A stretch of 63,693 bases of DNA from Rhodospirillaceae bacterium (GTDB taxonomy: Bacteria; Pseudomonadota; Alphaproteobacteria; Rhodospirillales; Casp-alpha2). Positions 40,381 to 51,051 of this stretch are shown here, one piece after another. The first letter of the stretch is position 1. Each line of letters starts with the position of its first letter. The DNA lies in the NCBI GenBank assembly GCA_002686255.1, contig NZAZ01000149.1, forward strand, positions 1-63,693, in the 5' to 3' direction. A model generated the notes under the pieces. The model ran no database searches, was not told the origin of the DNA, and saw only the letters and a program-made list of their open reading frames with translations. The translations under genes and the position numbers were made by a program.

Positions 40381-41187
40381 TTACCAAAGCTTGTACCAGG
40401 ATTTTCCGGCCTCCGGCTCGTCCACTTTGTTGCCCATCATCTTGTAGGAATCCAGATACCATTCGCTGCCCGGGAAATTGTGGCCCAGGACCGCCGCCGT
40501 CTTGCGCGCCTCTTCGGGGACGCCGAGGGCCAGATAGGATTCGGTCAGCCGATGCAGGGCCTCGGGAACGTGGGTCGTGGTCTGGTAATTGTCGACAACG
40601 GTCCGGAAACGGTTGATGGCGGCAAGGTGGTTCCCCTGGTTTTGGTAATAGCGGCCGATTTCCATCTCCTTGCCGGCCAGGTGGTCGTGGGTCAGGTCGA
40701 TCTTTATCTTTGCGTCACGGGCGTATTTGCTGTTGGGGAAACGTTTGATCAGCTCATTCAAGGTGGTCAGCGCCAATTCGGTCATTTTCTGGTCGCGGGC
40801 GATGTCGGAGATCTGTTCGTAGTAGGACAGCCCCTTCAGATAGTAGGCATAGGCGACGTCCTTGTTGGTGGGGTGGAGCTGGATGAACCGGTTCAGTCCG
40901 ACGATGGCGTCGCCATAAAGATTGTTGAGGTAGTAGGTATAGGCGGACATCAACTGTGCCTTGGTCGCCCACTGGGAATAAGGATGCTGGCGTTCGACCT
41001 CGTCGAACTTTTTCGTCGCCTCCCCGTATCTCTGGCTGAGCAGCGCGTCCATGGCGGCGTTGTAGAGCGTCTCGACCGGCTGCTCGACATATTCCTTCTT
41101 CTTCGTCGTGCAGGCGCCCAGGCCAAGCATCAACAGAACCGCCAAGGCGGCGATCAACGGCTTCAAGGTGAATTCAAAACGCTTCAT
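40381..41187 (-). CDS. bamD: Outer membrane assembly lipoprotein BamD
   Basis: The 268-residue lipoprotein has the lipobox LGLGACTTKK near residue 25. TPR repeats follow (ALLSQRYGEATKKFDEVERQ near 48, HPYSQWATKAQLMSAYTYY). Length and the PEALHRLTESYLALG segment fit BamD. It is an essential part of the BAM complex inserting outer membrane proteins. Its ATG is 200 bases downstream of lpxC, past a terminator, so it has its own promoter. Confidence 0.94.
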   Translation of the reverse strand: MKRFEFTLKPLIAALAVLLMLGLGACTTKKKEYVEQPVETLYNAAMDALLSQRYGEATKKFDEVERQHPYSQWATKAQLMSAYTYYLNNLYGDAIVGLNRFIQLHPTNKDVAYAYYLKGLSYYEQISDIARDQKMTELALTTLNELIKRFPNSKYARDAKIKIDLTHDHLAGKEMEIGRYYQNQGNHLAAINRFRTVVDNYQTTTHVPEALHRLTESYLALGVPEEARKTAAVLGHNFPGSEWYLDSYKMMGNKVDEPEAGKSWYKLW

Positions 41188-41329
41188 GGTATTACCTGTC
41201 GGCCCCCACCGGCCTGCCCGCGGAAGGTTCTTGAGGCAAAATTATACCACGCCGGTCCGGCGTTTGTAGGGTGTTTACGAAAGATCAAGGGTGCCGCCGC
41301 CCGGTGGGGTTGGTTTCCGAAATGGTCAT

Positions 41330-41350
41330 AAAAAATCCCGCCGGGGCGGG
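41330..41350 (-). terminator. Rho-independent terminator after lpxC
   Basis: On the minus strand CCCGCC-CC-GGCGGG is followed by ATTTTTT, 40 bases after the lpxC stop. It marks the end of the long dcw transcript. Confidence 0.8.
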
Positions 41351-41390
41351 TCGAAAAAGCGGTGGCGGGACGGGAAGCCGGCAGGGAGGC

Positions 41391-42392
41391 TTAAGCGGTT
41401 TCGGCGACCAGTTCCGGGAAGATGCCGCCGTCGATGGCCGACAGCGCCTCGTCGCCCTGGAAGACGTCGTACTTCCAGGCTTCGTTATCGGCGAAAAGCG
41501 CCCGCAGAAGGGCGTTGTTGGTGGCGTGCCCGGAACAGACGCCTGCGAAGCGCCCGATGATCGCGCCGCCGGCCAGGTACAGGTCGCCGACCGCATCCAG
41601 GATCTTGTGGCGGACGAATTCGTCGTCATAACGCAGCCCGTCCTCGTTCAGTATCTTATCGCCGCTGACGACGACGGCGTTGTCCAGCGAGCCGCCCTTG
41701 GCTAAACCGGCGGCCCACAGTTTTTCCACCTGATGCAGGAACCCAAAGGTCCGGGCGCGTGACAACTCCTTGCCGAAGCTGCCGTTGACGACGCCGATGG
41801 CAAGGGATTGCTTGGCCACCGCGCCGCCTTCGAAATCGATCTCGATATCGAGGGAAAGGCAAGAACCGGGGGAAAGCCGGGCCTGGCCGTATTCACCTTC
41901 GACGGACACCGTTTTCAGAATCCGGATCACGCGCCTTGGCGCATCCTGCTCGACGACGCCGGCGCATTCCACCAGGAACACGAAAGGCTGGGCGCTGCCG
42001 TCCATGATCGGCACTTCCGGGCCGTTCAATTCGACCAAGGCGTTGTCGATGCCGCAACCGGCCAAGGCCGCCATCAGGTGTTCGACGGTGCCGATGGTGA
42101 CGCCGTCTTCGTTGCCGAGCGTCGTCGACATGCGGGTATCGACGACATAATCCCAACGGGCCGGGATCACGGCGGCGCCGGCGGCAATGTCGGTGCGCTT
42201 GAAGCGAATGCCGGTGTTGGCGTCGGCGGGGTTCAGGATCATCGAAACCTTGGCCCCGGAGTGGAGTCCAATGCCGCAACAATCGATGGAGGTTTTCAGG
42301 GTCCGTTGCTTGACGACGCCCTGGGATTCCGGTGCGGACTTCGGCGCCGGGGCCTTGTCTTCAATCGTCCGGATGTTTTTCAAAATCCCCAT
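41391..42392 (-). CDS. lpxC: UDP-3-O-acyl-N-acetylglucosamine deacetylase
   Basis: The 333-residue LpxC has [14 protein letters not shown] near 40, the zinc-binding [20 protein letters not shown] near 97, [12 protein letters not shown] near 210 and the second zinc-ligand segment [15 protein letters not shown] (His near 255). It commits UDP-GlcNAc to lipid A. The ATG at 42392 has GGAG upstream and is preferred to upstream in-frame starts. It follows ftsZ. Confidence 0.96.
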   Translation of the reverse strand: MGILKNIRTIEDKAPAPKSAPESQGVVKQRTLKTSIDCCGIGLHSGAKVSMILNPADANTGIRFKRTDIAAGAAVIPARWDYVVDTRMSTTLGNEDGVTIGTVEHLMAALAGCGIDNALVELNGPEVPIMDGSAQPFVFLVECAGVVEQDAPRRVIRILKTVSVEGEYGQARLSPGSCLSLDIEIDFEGGAVAKQSLAIGVVNGSFGKELSRARTFGFLHQVEKLWAAGLAKGGSLDNAVVVSGDKILNEDGLRYDDEFVRHKILDAVGDLYLAGGAIIGRFAGVCSGHATNNALLRALFADNEAWKYDVFQGDEALSAIDGGIFPELVAETA

Positions 42393-42601
42393 AACACTCC
42401 GCGGTTCTTGTTCTTGTCGCCGATGCGGATCGAGCCTCCGATGGCCAGCCTCTTCCTCATCCCCCAAAGCCGGAAAACAAAAGATTCAAGCGGCTTTCGA
42501 GAATGTGTTTAACAACATCCCCGAAGCCACTCAAATCACTCTTTGTTTCCGTTTGTTTCGCGCTTTTGGCCTTCCTTAATAAGCCGTTAGCCAACGTCGG
42601 C

Positions 42602-44332
42602 TCAGTTGGCCTGACGGCGTAGAAACGCCGGAATATCCAGCAGATCGTCAACGGTTTCGCTGGCCGGAAGCCGTTCTTCCGGGTCCAAGCCGCCGAGCTC
42701 GTTTCCGCCCGTTTCCGAAGTCTCCCCGATGCTGGCCACGATCGGGGCCGGGTCTTGTTCCGGGGCTTCTTCGGTCGCGGAAATTTCCTTGTTTTCCCCG
42801 ACTTCCGGGGCTTCAACCGGCCGCGGGCCCTTCTTGCCGAAGACCTTGCGGCTGGAGCCGGTGACCCGTTCGAAAAGGCTCACCCTTGACGGGGCTGGCG
42901 CCTCTTCCGGCGCTTCTCCGGGAGTCTCGGAAGCCGTATCCGGGGCCGCCTCGGCAACGGCTTCGCCGCCGTCACCGATCTCGTCTTCGGTGGCCGAAGC
43001 CGGTTCCGGCGGAATGAAGACATCGTCGGCGTTGACCGACGGCATCGCCGCCGGCGGCGTTTCCGGTTCGGCTTCCTCGTTCACGGCTTCCGATTCTTCG
43101 CCGATCGATTCGCCGGCCCCGTCAGCAGCCATTTCCACCGGTAGCTCGGCGGCGGCATAGGCGTCGGCGTCGGCGTCGGCGTCGGCCTCGGCCTCGGCCT
43201 CGGCTTCGGTTTCCGCTTCGAATACCGGGGCCTCTTCGGCTTCCACTTCGGGCTCGGGATCGGCTTCGGCTTCGACTCTCGCCGGTTCGGGCCGTGGTTC
43301 GGTGTAGTCGAGCCGTTCGGCCAGGTGTAGCATCGTCGGCAACGGCATCTGCATCGTATCGGCGTCGATGCCGGTGGCCACGACCGACACCCGCATGATG
43401 CCGTCCAGGCTCTCATCGAAGGCCGAGCCGACGATGATATAGGCGTCCTGGTCGACCTCGGCACGGATGCGGTTGGCGGCTTCGTCGACTTCGAAGAGCG
43501 TGATGTCCATGCCGCCGGTGATGTTGATGAGAACGCCCTTCGCCCCCTTCATCGAGGAATCGTCGAGTAGCGGGTTGGCGATCGCCGCTTCGGCAGCATC
43601 CAGGGCGCGGCGTTCGCCTTCGGCTTCGCCGGTGCCCATCATCGCCTTGCCCATTTCGCTCATGACCGAGCGGACATCGGCAAAGTCCAGGTTGATCAGG
43701 CCCGGCATCACCATCAGGTCGGTGACCCCGCGGACGCCAGAGTACAGCACCTCGTCGGCCATGGCGAAGGCCTCGGCGAAGGTGGTCTTTTCGTTGGCGA
43801 TGCGGAACAGATTCTGGTTGGGGATGATAATCAGCGTATCGACGAACTGCTCCAGTTCCTCGATCCCCCCTTCGGCCTGGGTCATGCGGTGGCTGCCCTC
43901 GAACTGGAAGGGCTTGGTGACCACGCCGACGGTGAGGATGCCGTGTTCCTTGGCGGCCCGGGCAATCACCGGCGCGCCGCCGGTGCCGGTGCCGCCGCCC
44001 ATGCCGGCGGCGATGAACGCCATGTTGGCGCCGTTCAGTTCGGCGATGATTTCCTCAATCGCCTCTTCCGCCGCGGCGCGGCCGACTTCGGGCCGGGAGC
44101 CGGCGCCGAGACCTTGCGTGATGCTGGCCCCCAGTTGGATGTGGCGGTCGGTTTTCGATTGCCCCAGCGCCTGCGCGTCGGTGTTGGCGACAACGAAGTC
44201 GACGCCCTCCAATTTGGAGCTGATCATGTTGTTGACGGCGTTGCCCCCGGCGCCTCCGACGCCGATGACGGTCAGTTTCGGTTTCAATTGTGGTGGGCCG
44301 TTTTCTTCCGGTACGGTCAGGTTGATACTCAT
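42602..44332 (-). CDS. ftsZ: Cell division GTPase FtsZ with a long acidic linker
   Basis: The 576-residue protein has an N-terminal GTPase core: [14 protein letters not shown] near 25, [14 protein letters not shown] near 108, the T7-loop [14 protein letters not shown] near 213. Residues ~345-555 are a low-complexity Glu/Ala/Asp/Pro linker, and the conserved tail is DIPAFLRRQ. FtsZ is often 380-500 residues, so the linker is long, as in several alphaproteobacteria. AGGAGGT precedes the ATG. It forms the Z-ring with FtsA. Confidence 0.97.
   Translation of the reverse strand: MSINLTVPEENGPPQLKPKLTVIGVGGAGGNAVNNMISSKLEGVDFVVANTDAQALGQSKTDRHIQLGASITQGLGAGSRPEVGRAAAEEAIEEIIAELNGANMAFIAAGMGGGTGTGGAPVIARAAKEHGILTVGVVTKPFQFEGSHRMTQAEGGIEELEQFVDTLIIIPNQNLFRIANEKTTFAEAFAMADEVLYSGVRGVTDLMVMPGLINLDFADVRSVMSEMGKAMMGTGEAEGERRALDAAEAAIANPLLDDSSMKGAKGVLINITGGMDITLFEVDEAANRIRAEVDQDAYIIVGSAFDESLDGIMRVSVVATGIDADTMQMPLPTMLHLAERLDYTEPRPEPARVEAEADPEPEVEAEEAPVFEAETEAEAEAEADADADADAYAAAELPVEMAADGAGESIGEESEAVNEEAEPETPPAAMPSVNADDVFIPPEPASATEDEIGDGGEAVAEAAPDTASETPGEAPEEAPAPSRVSLFERVTGSSRKVFGKKGPRPVEAPEVGENKEISATEEAPEQDPAPIVASIGETSETGGNELGGLDPEERLPASETVDDLLDIPAFLRRQAN
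43160..43207. repeat. Hexanucleotide repeat within the ftsZ linker
   Basis: Four GGCGTC, three GGCCTC and one GGCTTC units in tandem (plus strand) encode (EA)4(DA)4 on the minus strand. The six-base unit keeps frame, so copy number could change without breaking FtsZ. Confidence 0.85.
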
Positions 44333-44461
44333 GGTGACCTCCTTAATTTTAGACGACTTGAAATAACGAATACGGCGCGGCCAATCCGGGGCCGGGCCGC
44401 GGTTGAATCGAGAACGCCAACAGGCGGCGTCTGGTTGTTAAGGGCTCAAACGATTTCCTCA

Positions 44462-45748
44462 TCAAAAGTTCTCTCTCAGCCATTGTCCGAGACGCCCGAA
44501 GCGGCGGCTGACCTGTTCTTCGGGCGGGTAGTAGGCGGCGGAAGGCGCCTCGGCCTTGTTGTTGACGGCGTAATGCAACAGCCCCGTGACGGTGGCGAAG
44601 GCGGGCCCGGCGGTGGCTTCGGCCAAGCCCTCGATGGCCTTGGGGCGGCCCATGCGGACCTGCTTGTCGATGATGTCGGCGGCCAGTTCGCGCACGCCGG
44701 GGAGTTGGCTGGCGCCGCCGGTCAAAACCACGCACCGGCCGGCGACCTTGTCGAAGCCGGCGGCCTTGAGGCGGTCGCGGACCATCTCCAGGGTCTCCTC
44801 AACGCGGGGGCGGATGATGCCGACCAGCATCGACCGCGGCACCTGGCTTGCGTCGGCCTCCTTGTCCTCGCCGACCAAGGGCACCTTGATGATTTCGCGG
44901 TCGTCGGACGAAGACGGCAAGGCGCTGCCGTAAAGGGTCTTCATGCGCTCGGCCTGAACCAGGGGGGTCGACAGCCCGCGGGCGATGTCGTTGGTGACGT
45001 GGACCCCGCCGACGGGGATGGAATCCGTGTGCACCAGTTCGCCATCGAAGAAAACGGCGATGGACGTGGTGCCGCCGCCCATGTCGATGCAGGTGACGCC
45101 AAGCTGGGTTTCGTCCTCTACCAAGGCCGAGAGCGCCGAGGCATAGGCGGAAACGACCATGTCCTCAATTCTCAAGTGGCACCGCTGGACGCTGGTTTCG
45201 ATATTGCGCAACGGTCCGCTGAGGGCGCTAATGACGTGCATGTTGACGCCCAGGCGCTCGCCGTACATGCCGCGCGGGTCGCGTACGCCCCGGTTGCCGT
45301 CGATGGAGTATCCGACGGGGATGGTATGGATCAGCTCGCGCTCGCGGGGCAGGCCGTTGTTCAACACCGACGGGTCGAGGATGCGGCGTAGGTCGGCGTC
45401 GCCGATTTCGTGCCCGGCGATGGAAATCTCATAGGCGATGAGCCGCGACAGGGGCTGGCCGCCGGAAACGTTGGCGACCACGCCCTGGATGTTTTCGCCG
45501 GCCATCTGTTCCGCCGCCTCGACGGTGGCCCGGATAGAGGTCTCGGTATCATCCAGGTCGACGACGGTACCCGAGCGCAGCCCGCCCGACACCTGATGAC
45601 CGATGCCGATGATTTTTACCCCGGTATCGCGGTAAAGACCCGGGTTGGCGGTGATGCGGCCGATCAGGCAACAGACCTTGGTGGTGCCGATGTCGAGCGC
45701 CGCCAGCAGCCCGTTTCGAACCCTTTTCGGTGTTGTGCTTTTCTTCAT
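44462..45748 (-). CDS. ftsA: Cell division protein FtsA
   Basis: The 428-residue actin-fold ATPase has ALDIGTTKVCCLIG near residue 14, the 1C-domain region SGGLRSGTVVDLDDTETSIR, VTCIDMGGGTTSIAVFFDG near 208 and VVLTGGASQLPGVRELA near 340. A C-terminal amphipathic membrane-targeting helix follows (RRFGRLGQWLRENF). It tethers FtsZ to the membrane. The gap to ftsQ is 25 bases. Confidence 0.96.
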   Translation of the reverse strand: MKKSTTPKRVRNGLLAALDIGTTKVCCLIGRITANPGLYRDTGVKIIGIGHQVSGGLRSGTVVDLDDTETSIRATVEAAEQMAGENIQGVVANVSGGQPLSRLIAYEISIAGHEIGDADLRRILDPSVLNNGLPRERELIHTIPVGYSIDGNRGVRDPRGMYGERLGVNMHVISALSGPLRNIETSVQRCHLRIEDMVVSAYASALSALVEDETQLGVTCIDMGGGTTSIAVFFDGELVHTDSIPVGGVHVTNDIARGLSTPLVQAERMKTLYGSALPSSSDDREIIKVPLVGEDKEADASQVPRSMLVGIIRPRVEETLEMVRDRLKAAGFDKVAGRCVVLTGGASQLPGVRELAADIIDKQVRMGRPKAIEGLAEATAGPAFATVTGLLHYAVNNKAEAPSAAYYPPEEQVSRRFGRLGQWLRENF

Positions 45749-45773
45749 TGTCCTTGGCTTTCGCTTCTTTCTC

Positions 45774-46622
45774 CTAGGTTTGCTGCCGCTTGCCGGAAAG
45801 GCTTTTGACCGGTTTCCGCACCTTGCGGACGATCAGCCGGTCGGGGATGCGCAAGTCCAGGATCTGCACGTCGCGCTCCAGCACCCGGTGGGTCTTTTCG
45901 TATTCCGCCAGCCGCGCCCACGCCTGGGCGGTGCCTTCCTCGGGCAGGCGGACGTCGATGTCGTTCTTGAGACGCAGGTTCCAGCGCCGCCCGCCGATAC
46001 GGACGGCGGCCTTGACCCGACCCATCAGTTCCGGTTCGGCGGCCAGGGTATGGAGCAGCTTGGCGGCATGGGTGGGGGCGTCGCGGCCGACCACCACCAT
46101 CAAATCGGAGAATCGCTCGAGCCCGGTCCTAAGGATCACCTTGCCGGCGGAATCAATCAGCACGAAAGCGCCCTTGTGCTGCCACAGGGCCAAGGGCTGG
46201 CGTTCCTCGACGCTCAACACCACGGTGTCGGGCAGCATCCGTTCCACGGACGCGGCCTTGATCCACGGCAGCGCCTCGATCCGCTTGCGTGCCGCCCGCA
46301 GGTCGAAAGCCAGGATCGGCGCCCCCCGGGCCAACCGCACCGCGGCCAGAAGGTCTTTCTGTGCCGTCTCGCGGCGGCCGATGACCAGAATCTCGTTGAC
46401 CTTGAAGCCGAGGTCCGAGGACAGGGCGATCATCTTCCACTTGGCTTTGTCGATGGCGCTGGGGACCCAGCCCGATTGCCACAAGCGCCAACCGCCCCCG
46501 GCGGCGAGAACCACCAGCATGGCGATCAAGGCCCCCCTGACCTTGCGGCTGCGCCATAAAGGCACGACCCGGCGGCGCGGTTGTCCGCGTTTCGGAGATT
46601 TGGCGTTCCTAGATTTCTTCAT
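45774..46622 (-). CDS. ftsQ: Cell division protein FtsQ
   Basis: The 282-residue bitopic protein has a basic cytoplasmic tail, one membrane helix (GALIAMLVVLAAGGGW near 35), a POTRA domain (FKVNEILVIGRRETAQKDLL near 72) and the beta domain (WIKAASVERMLPDTVVLSVEERQPLALW). The ATG at 46622 overlaps the ddl stop (ATGA) and is preferred to the earlier in-frame start at 46652. Confidence 0.93.
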   Translation of the reverse strand: MKKSRNAKSPKRGQPRRRVVPLWRSRKVRGALIAMLVVLAAGGGWRLWQSGWVPSAIDKAKWKMIALSSDLGFKVNEILVIGRRETAQKDLLAAVRLARGAPILAFDLRAARKRIEALPWIKAASVERMLPDTVVLSVEERQPLALWQHKGAFVLIDSAGKVILRTGLERFSDLMVVVGRDAPTHAAKLLHTLAAEPELMGRVKAAVRIGGRRWNLRLKNDIDVRLPEEGTAQAWARLAEYEKTHRVLERDVQILDLRIPDRLIVRKVRKPVKSLSGKRQQT

Positions 46623-47521
46623 GCGTCGCACTCCGCGTTGTCGACCATCCAAACCACCAGGTCCTGAAACGATATGCCGGCGTGGACGGCCTGTTCCGGC
46701 ACCAGGGACGTCGGCGTCATGCCGGGTTGGGGGTTGACTTCGAGTAAATAGAGATCGTCGCCGTCGAGACGGAAATCGGCCCGGGAAACGCCCCGGCAGC
46801 CGAGCGTCTGATGAGCCAGCACCGCCAGGCGCATGGCCTCGTCGGCGATTTTCTTTTCAATGTCGGCGGGCACCACATGGCGGGACCCGCCGTCGGCGTA
46901 TTTGGCGTCGTAATCGTAGAATTCCCGGGCCGTGATGATTTCGGTCACCGCCAGCGCCCGGTCGCCCATCACCGAGACCGTCAGTTCGCGCCCGGGGATG
47001 AACTTTTCGACCATCACCCGGTCGCCATAGGGCCAACCGGTGTCGCCGAACAGCGGTTCGTCATCGCCATCGAGCACGATATGGACGCCGACGCTGGAGC
47101 CCTCGTTCAGGGGCTTGACCACATAGGGCCGTTCCATCACGTCACCGGCGGTGACGTCCTCGCGGTCGGCGATGACGTGCTCGGCGACGGGGATGCCGGC
47201 GGCGACGAACAGCCGCTTGGCCATCGGCTTGTCCATGGCCAGCGCCGAGGCCAGCAGGCCCGAATGGGAGTAGGGAATGTCGAGGATGTCCAACAGCCCC
47301 TGCACGCAGCCGTCCTCGCCGAAACGCCCGTGGAGCGCATTGAAGACGGCGTCGGGGCGCGGATAAAGGCGGGTCAGCAACGCGCCCATGTCGCGCCGCA
47401 CGTCGACCGGCGTCACCTCGAGGCCGGCGTCGGCAAGCGATTTCGCCACCGCCGCGCCCGATACCATCGATATCTCGCGTTCCGCCGACCAGCCGCCCAT
47501 GAGGACCGCAACGTGTTTCAT
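46619..47521 (-). CDS. ddl: D-alanine--D-alanine ligase
   Basis: The 300-residue ATP-grasp ligase has LMGGWSAEREISMVSGAAV near 7, NALHGRFGEDGCVQGLLDIL near 63, PYVVKPLNEGSSVGVHI near 133 and LEVNPQPGMTPTSLVPEQA near 264. It makes the D-Ala-D-Ala dipeptide used by MurF. The ATG at 47521 overlaps the murB stop (ATGA). Confidence 0.96.
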   Translation of the reverse strand: MKHVAVLMGGWSAEREISMVSGAAVAKSLADAGLEVTPVDVRRDMGALLTRLYPRPDAVFNALHGRFGEDGCVQGLLDILDIPYSHSGLLASALAMDKPMAKRLFVAAGIPVAEHVIADREDVTAGDVMERPYVVKPLNEGSSVGVHIVLDGDDEPLFGDTGWPYGDRVMVEKFIPGRELTVSVMGDRALAVTEIITAREFYDYDAKYADGGSRHVVPADIEKKIADEAMRLAVLAHQTLGCRGVSRADFRLDGDDLYLLEVNPQPGMTPTSLVPEQAVHAGISFQDLVVWMVDNAECDA

Positions 47522-48474
47522 GACGCGTCCTCCGGTTTTATTTCCTGGGCCACGGGCTCGGCGGCGACGCCGAGACGGCGGATTTCCCAGTCCAGGGTAA
47601 CGCCGGAATCCTCGAACACCCGGCGGCGGATTTCCTCGCCCAGCCCTTCCAGGTCGGCGGCCGTGGCGCCGCCGGTGTTGATCAGGAAGTTGCAATGTCT
47701 TTCCGAAACCTGGGCGCCGCCGCGCCTGAGCCCCCGGCAGCCGGCCTTGTCGATCATTTCCCAGGCCTTATGGCCTTCAGGATTGGCAAAGGTGGAACCG
47801 CCCGTCGGCGTCCTGACCGGCTGCGTCGTCTGGCGCTCGGCCTGGATTTCCTCCATGCGCCGGGTGATCTCGTCTCTATCGCCGGGAACGCCGCGGAGCC
47901 GGGCCGAGGTGAATATCCAGTCCTCGGGCACGCCGCAGCGGCGGTACCCCAGGTCCAGCTCGGTAACGCCGAGGCGGTGACGTCCGCCCTCGGGATCGAG
48001 GGCGTCGGCGTCGATGACCACGTCCTTGATCTCGCGGCCGTAGGCGCCGGCGTTCATGCTGAGCGCGCCGCCGATGGCGCCCGGAATGCCGGACAGGAAT
48101 TCCAGCTCCGACAGCCCGGCGTCGCGGGCGGCGCGGGCCACGGTGATGTCGGGAGCGCCGGCGCCGGCGGTGATTTCGTTGCCCTGGACCTCGATGTCCG
48201 CGAAACCGGATCCCAGGCGGACGACGACGCCGGGGATGCCGCCGTCGCGGACGATGACGTTGGACGCCACCCCGATCACCGTCATCGGCACGTCGGCGGG
48301 CTTTGCGGTCAGGAACCCGGCCAGGTCTTCGGCGTCGGCGGGCTGGAACAGGACTTCCGCCGGGCCACCGACCTTGAACCAGGTAAAGCGCGCGATCGCG
48401 GCCCCGGCCTCAAGCTCGCCGCGTACGCTTGGCAGGCGTTCGATCAGGGGAGTCAACCGCTTAGCCGTCATCAT
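47518..48474 (-). CDS. murB: UDP-N-acetylenolpyruvoylglucosamine reductase
   Basis: The 318-residue FAD enzyme has [18 protein letters not shown] near 29, [18 protein letters not shown] near 67, [20 protein letters not shown] near 120 and the C-terminal catalytic Glu region. It reduces UDP-GlcNAc-enolpyruvate to UDP-MurNAc. The ATG at 48474 has GGGAGG seven bases upstream and lies 14 bases inside the murC end. Confidence 0.95.
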   Translation of the reverse strand: MMTAKRLTPLIERLPSVRGELEAGAAIARFTWFKVGGPAEVLFQPADAEDLAGFLTAKPADVPMTVIGVASNVIVRDGGIPGVVVRLGSGFADIEVQGNEITAGAGAPDITVARAARDAGLSELEFLSGIPGAIGGALSMNAGAYGREIKDVVIDADALDPEGGRHRLGVTELDLGYRRCGVPEDWIFTSARLRGVPGDRDEITRRMEEIQAERQTTQPVRTPTGGSTFANPEGHKAWEMIDKAGCRGLRRGGAQVSERHCNFLINTGGATAADLEGLGEEIRRRVFEDSGVTLDWEIRRLGVAAEPVAQEIKPEDAS

Positions 48475-49900
48475 TCGCAGCCTCCCTGCCCCTGGCCCTG
48501 AGCGCCCGGAGGTCATCGGGCAACGCATTGGCCCAGCGGGTGATGTCGCCGGCGCCCAGGCACACGACCATGTCGCCCGGCCCGGCCAGGTGGTCGATGA
48601 TGTCGGCGAGTTCCTCCGGCCCGGGCAAAGGCAGCACCGTGCGGTGGCCGTGATGGCCCAGGCCCTCGACCAGGGCGTCGCGGTCGATGCCTTCGATGGG
48701 TTCCTCGCCGGCCTCGTAGACGTCGGCGACGATGACGGCGTCGGCGTCGTTGAAGCACGTGCAGAATTCCTCGAACAGGTCACGGAGCCGCGTGTAACGG
48801 TGCGGCTGGACGACGGCGATGACCTGTCCTTCGGCGGCGGCGCGGGCGGTTTTCAGCACCGCCGCGATCTCCACTGGATGGTGGCCGTAATCGTCGATGA
48901 TAGTAATGCCCTCGACCTTGCCGGTGCGGGTGAAGCGCCGCTTGACCCCGGCGAAAGACGCCAGCGCGCGGCGGATCATGGCCTCGTCGAAACCTATTTC
49001 ACGGGCGATGGCGACGGCGGCGAGGGCGTTCTGGACGTTGTGCTCGCCCAGCATCGGCAGAACCATTCTCTTGAGCCTCTCTTCCCCGCCGCTCTTGCGG
49101 TCGGTGACGCGGACATCGAAGCGGACCTCTTCCGCGCCGGTTTCCAGGTGCAGGCCGCGCACGTCGGCCTGGGGGCTGAACCCGTAGGTGACGATGCGCC
49201 GGTCCGACATCCGCGGGATCATTGCCTGCACTTCCGGATGGTCGATGCACAGCGCCGCGAAGCCGTAGAACGGGATGTTGGCGACGAAGGCATCGAAGGC
49301 GTCGCGCAGGTCGTCGAAGGAGCCGTAATGGTCCATGTGTTCGGGGTCGATGCTGGTGACCACAGCGACGGTCGCCGGCAGGTGCACGAAGGTGCCGTCG
49401 GATTCGTCGGCCTCGGCCACCATCCAGTCGCCGCCGCCGAGCCGCGCGTTGGAGCCCCAGGCGTTGATGATGCCGCCGTTGATGACCGTCGGGTCCATGC
49501 CCGCGACATCGAGAACATGGGCCACCAGCGACGTTGTGGTGGTCTTGCCGTGGGTGCCGCCAACGGCGATCGACCATTTCAGGCGCATCAGTTCGCCCAG
49601 CATCTCGGCCCGGCGGACGACCGGAAGCAGGCGCTGACGGGCGGCCTGGACCTCCGGGTTGTCGGCCTTGACGGCGGTCGACGTCACCACCACCCCGGCG
49701 TCGCCCAGGTTCTTTTCGCGGTGGCCGATATGCACCGGAATGCCGAGGTCCCGAAGCCGCTTGACGTTGGCGCCGTCGTTGACGTCGCTGCCCTGCACCG
49801 AATATCCCAGCGTATGCAGGACTTCGGCGATGCCGCTCATGCCGATGCCGCCGATGCCGACGAAGTGGATGGTGCCGATATCGATGGGAAAGGTCTTCAT
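48461..49900 (-). CDS. murC: UDP-N-acetylmuramate--L-alanine ligase
   Basis: The 479-residue Mur ligase has [20 protein letters not shown] near 14, the P-loop [18 protein letters not shown] near 113, [20 protein letters not shown] near 170 and [14 protein letters not shown] near 345. It adds L-Ala to UDP-MurNAc. The ATG at 49900 overlaps the murG stop and has GGAAGG upstream. Confidence 0.96.
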   Translation of the reverse strand: MKTFPIDIGTIHFVGIGGIGMSGIAEVLHTLGYSVQGSDVNDGANVKRLRDLGIPVHIGHREKNLGDAGVVVTSTAVKADNPEVQAARQRLLPVVRRAEMLGELMRLKWSIAVGGTHGKTTTTSLVAHVLDVAGMDPTVINGGIINAWGSNARLGGGDWMVAEADESDGTFVHLPATVAVVTSIDPEHMDHYGSFDDLRDAFDAFVANIPFYGFAALCIDHPEVQAMIPRMSDRRIVTYGFSPQADVRGLHLETGAEEVRFDVRVTDRKSGGEERLKRMVLPMLGEHNVQNALAAVAIAREIGFDEAMIRRALASFAGVKRRFTRTGKVEGITIIDDYGHHPVEIAAVLKTARAAAEGQVIAVVQPHRYTRLRDLFEEFCTCFNDADAVIVADVYEAGEEPIEGIDRDALVEGLGHHGHRTVLPLPGPEELADIIDHLAGPGDMVVCLGAGDITRWANALPDDLRALRARGREAANDDG

Positions 49901-51051
49901 GCCGCCTTCCTTTCGTCGTCCGGTTCGTCGGCGCCGTTGCCATTGCCGCCCTTGGGCAGCAGCGCGCACACCATGTCGGCCAGGCGTTCGGCGGCATCCA
50001 GTTTGCCGGCGGCCTTGGCCCCGGCAGCGGCCTTTTCGAGAATCGCCGGCAAGCCCAAAAGCGAATCCAGCCGCGCCGCCAGGGCCGAGGGGGTGAACGA
50101 CGGCTCCGGCATCAGCCAGCCACCGCCGGATTCGTCAACGGCATGGGCGTTGCGGGTCTGGTGATCGTCGATGGCGTAAGGGTACGGCACCAGGATCGCC
50201 GGCCGGCCGGCGACCTGGGTCTCGGCCACCGTCGAGGCGCCGGCACGGCCGATCAACAGGTGCGCCGCCGTCAGCCGGTCGGGCAGATCGTCGAAGAAGG
50301 TCTTCAGTTCGGCGTCGATGCGGAGCGATTTGTAATGGCGGTGGACCTGGTCCAGGTCCTCGGGCCGGCATTGCTGTGATATTTTGATCCGCGCCTTGAT
50401 GTCGTCGTCCAGCAGGCCCAAGGCTTCGGGAACGACGGTGCTGAACACGTGCGCCCCTTGCGATCCGCCGATGACCAGAAGCGAAATCGGGCCGTCCGCC
50501 GTCAACGCCGGATAGGGGTGCTGGCTGATGGCGGCGACGGTGGCCCGAACCGGCATGCCCGTATGCTTGGCCTTGGCCTGGGCTTCCGCCGGCAGGCCCT
50601 CGGACTTCTTGAACGAGGTCGCGATCCGGTCGACCCGGGACGCCAACAGGCGGTTGGTGCGGCCGAGCACCGCGTTCTGCTCGTGGATGACGGTCTGGCA
50701 ACCGCCGAAGCACGCCGCCAGCATGGTCGGCACCGAAGCATAACCGCCGAAGCCGACGACGGCCCCGGGTTGCAGGCGCTTCAACAGCCCCCTCGCCTGC
50801 CACGTGCCGATGGCCAGTTCCGGGCCGTTTCGCAGCCGCGCGGCGAAGCTCTTGCCGGCGATGCCGCCGGCGTGGATGCGATGGGTTTCGACGGCCTCGG
50901 GCGGCCCCTGCCAGGCGCCGCCGCGGCGGTCCGTGATCATCGCCAGGCGGCAGCCGCGCCCGGCCAGTCCGGCGGCCAGGGCCTCGGCCGGGAATACGTG
51001 CCCGCCGGTGCCGCCGGCGGCGATAACCACCAGGTGCCCCTTGCCGGTCAT
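49897..51051 (-). CDS. murG: UDP-GlcNAc:lipid I N-acetylglucosaminyltransferase
   Basis: The 384-residue GT28 enzyme has [19 protein letters not shown] near 11, [17 protein letters not shown] near 100, [20 protein letters not shown] near 193 and [20 protein letters not shown] near 270. It makes lipid II at the inner membrane. The ATG at 51051 overlaps the ftsW stop (ATGA). Confidence 0.95.
   Translation of the reverse strand: MTGKGHLVVIAAGGTGGHVFPAEALAAGLAGRGCRLAMITDRRGGAWQGPPEAVETHRIHAGGIAGKSFAARLRNGPELAIGTWQARGLLKRLQPGAVVGFGGYASVPTMLAACFGGCQTVIHEQNAVLGRTNRLLASRVDRIATSFKKSEGLPAEAQAKAKHTGMPVRATVAAISQHPYPALTADGPISLLVIGGSQGAHVFSTVVPEALGLLDDDIKARIKISQQCRPEDLDQVHRHYKSLRIDAELKTFFDDLPDRLTAAHLLIGRAGASTVAETQVAGRPAILVPYPYAIDDHQTRNAHAVDESGGGWLMPEPSFTPSALAARLDSLLGLPAILEKAAAGAKAAGKLDAAERLADMVCALLPKGGNGNGADEPDDERKAA

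Noticed and set aside
43160..43207. Repeat tract considered as a CRISPR or mini-satellite locus
   Set aside because: Six-base units with no spacers, inside the ftsZ coding frame. No CRISPR array was seen anywhere in the window.
48056..50164. 702-codon plus-strand open frame over murB/murC
   Set aside because: Shadow of the overlapping mur genes; no features of a protein family.
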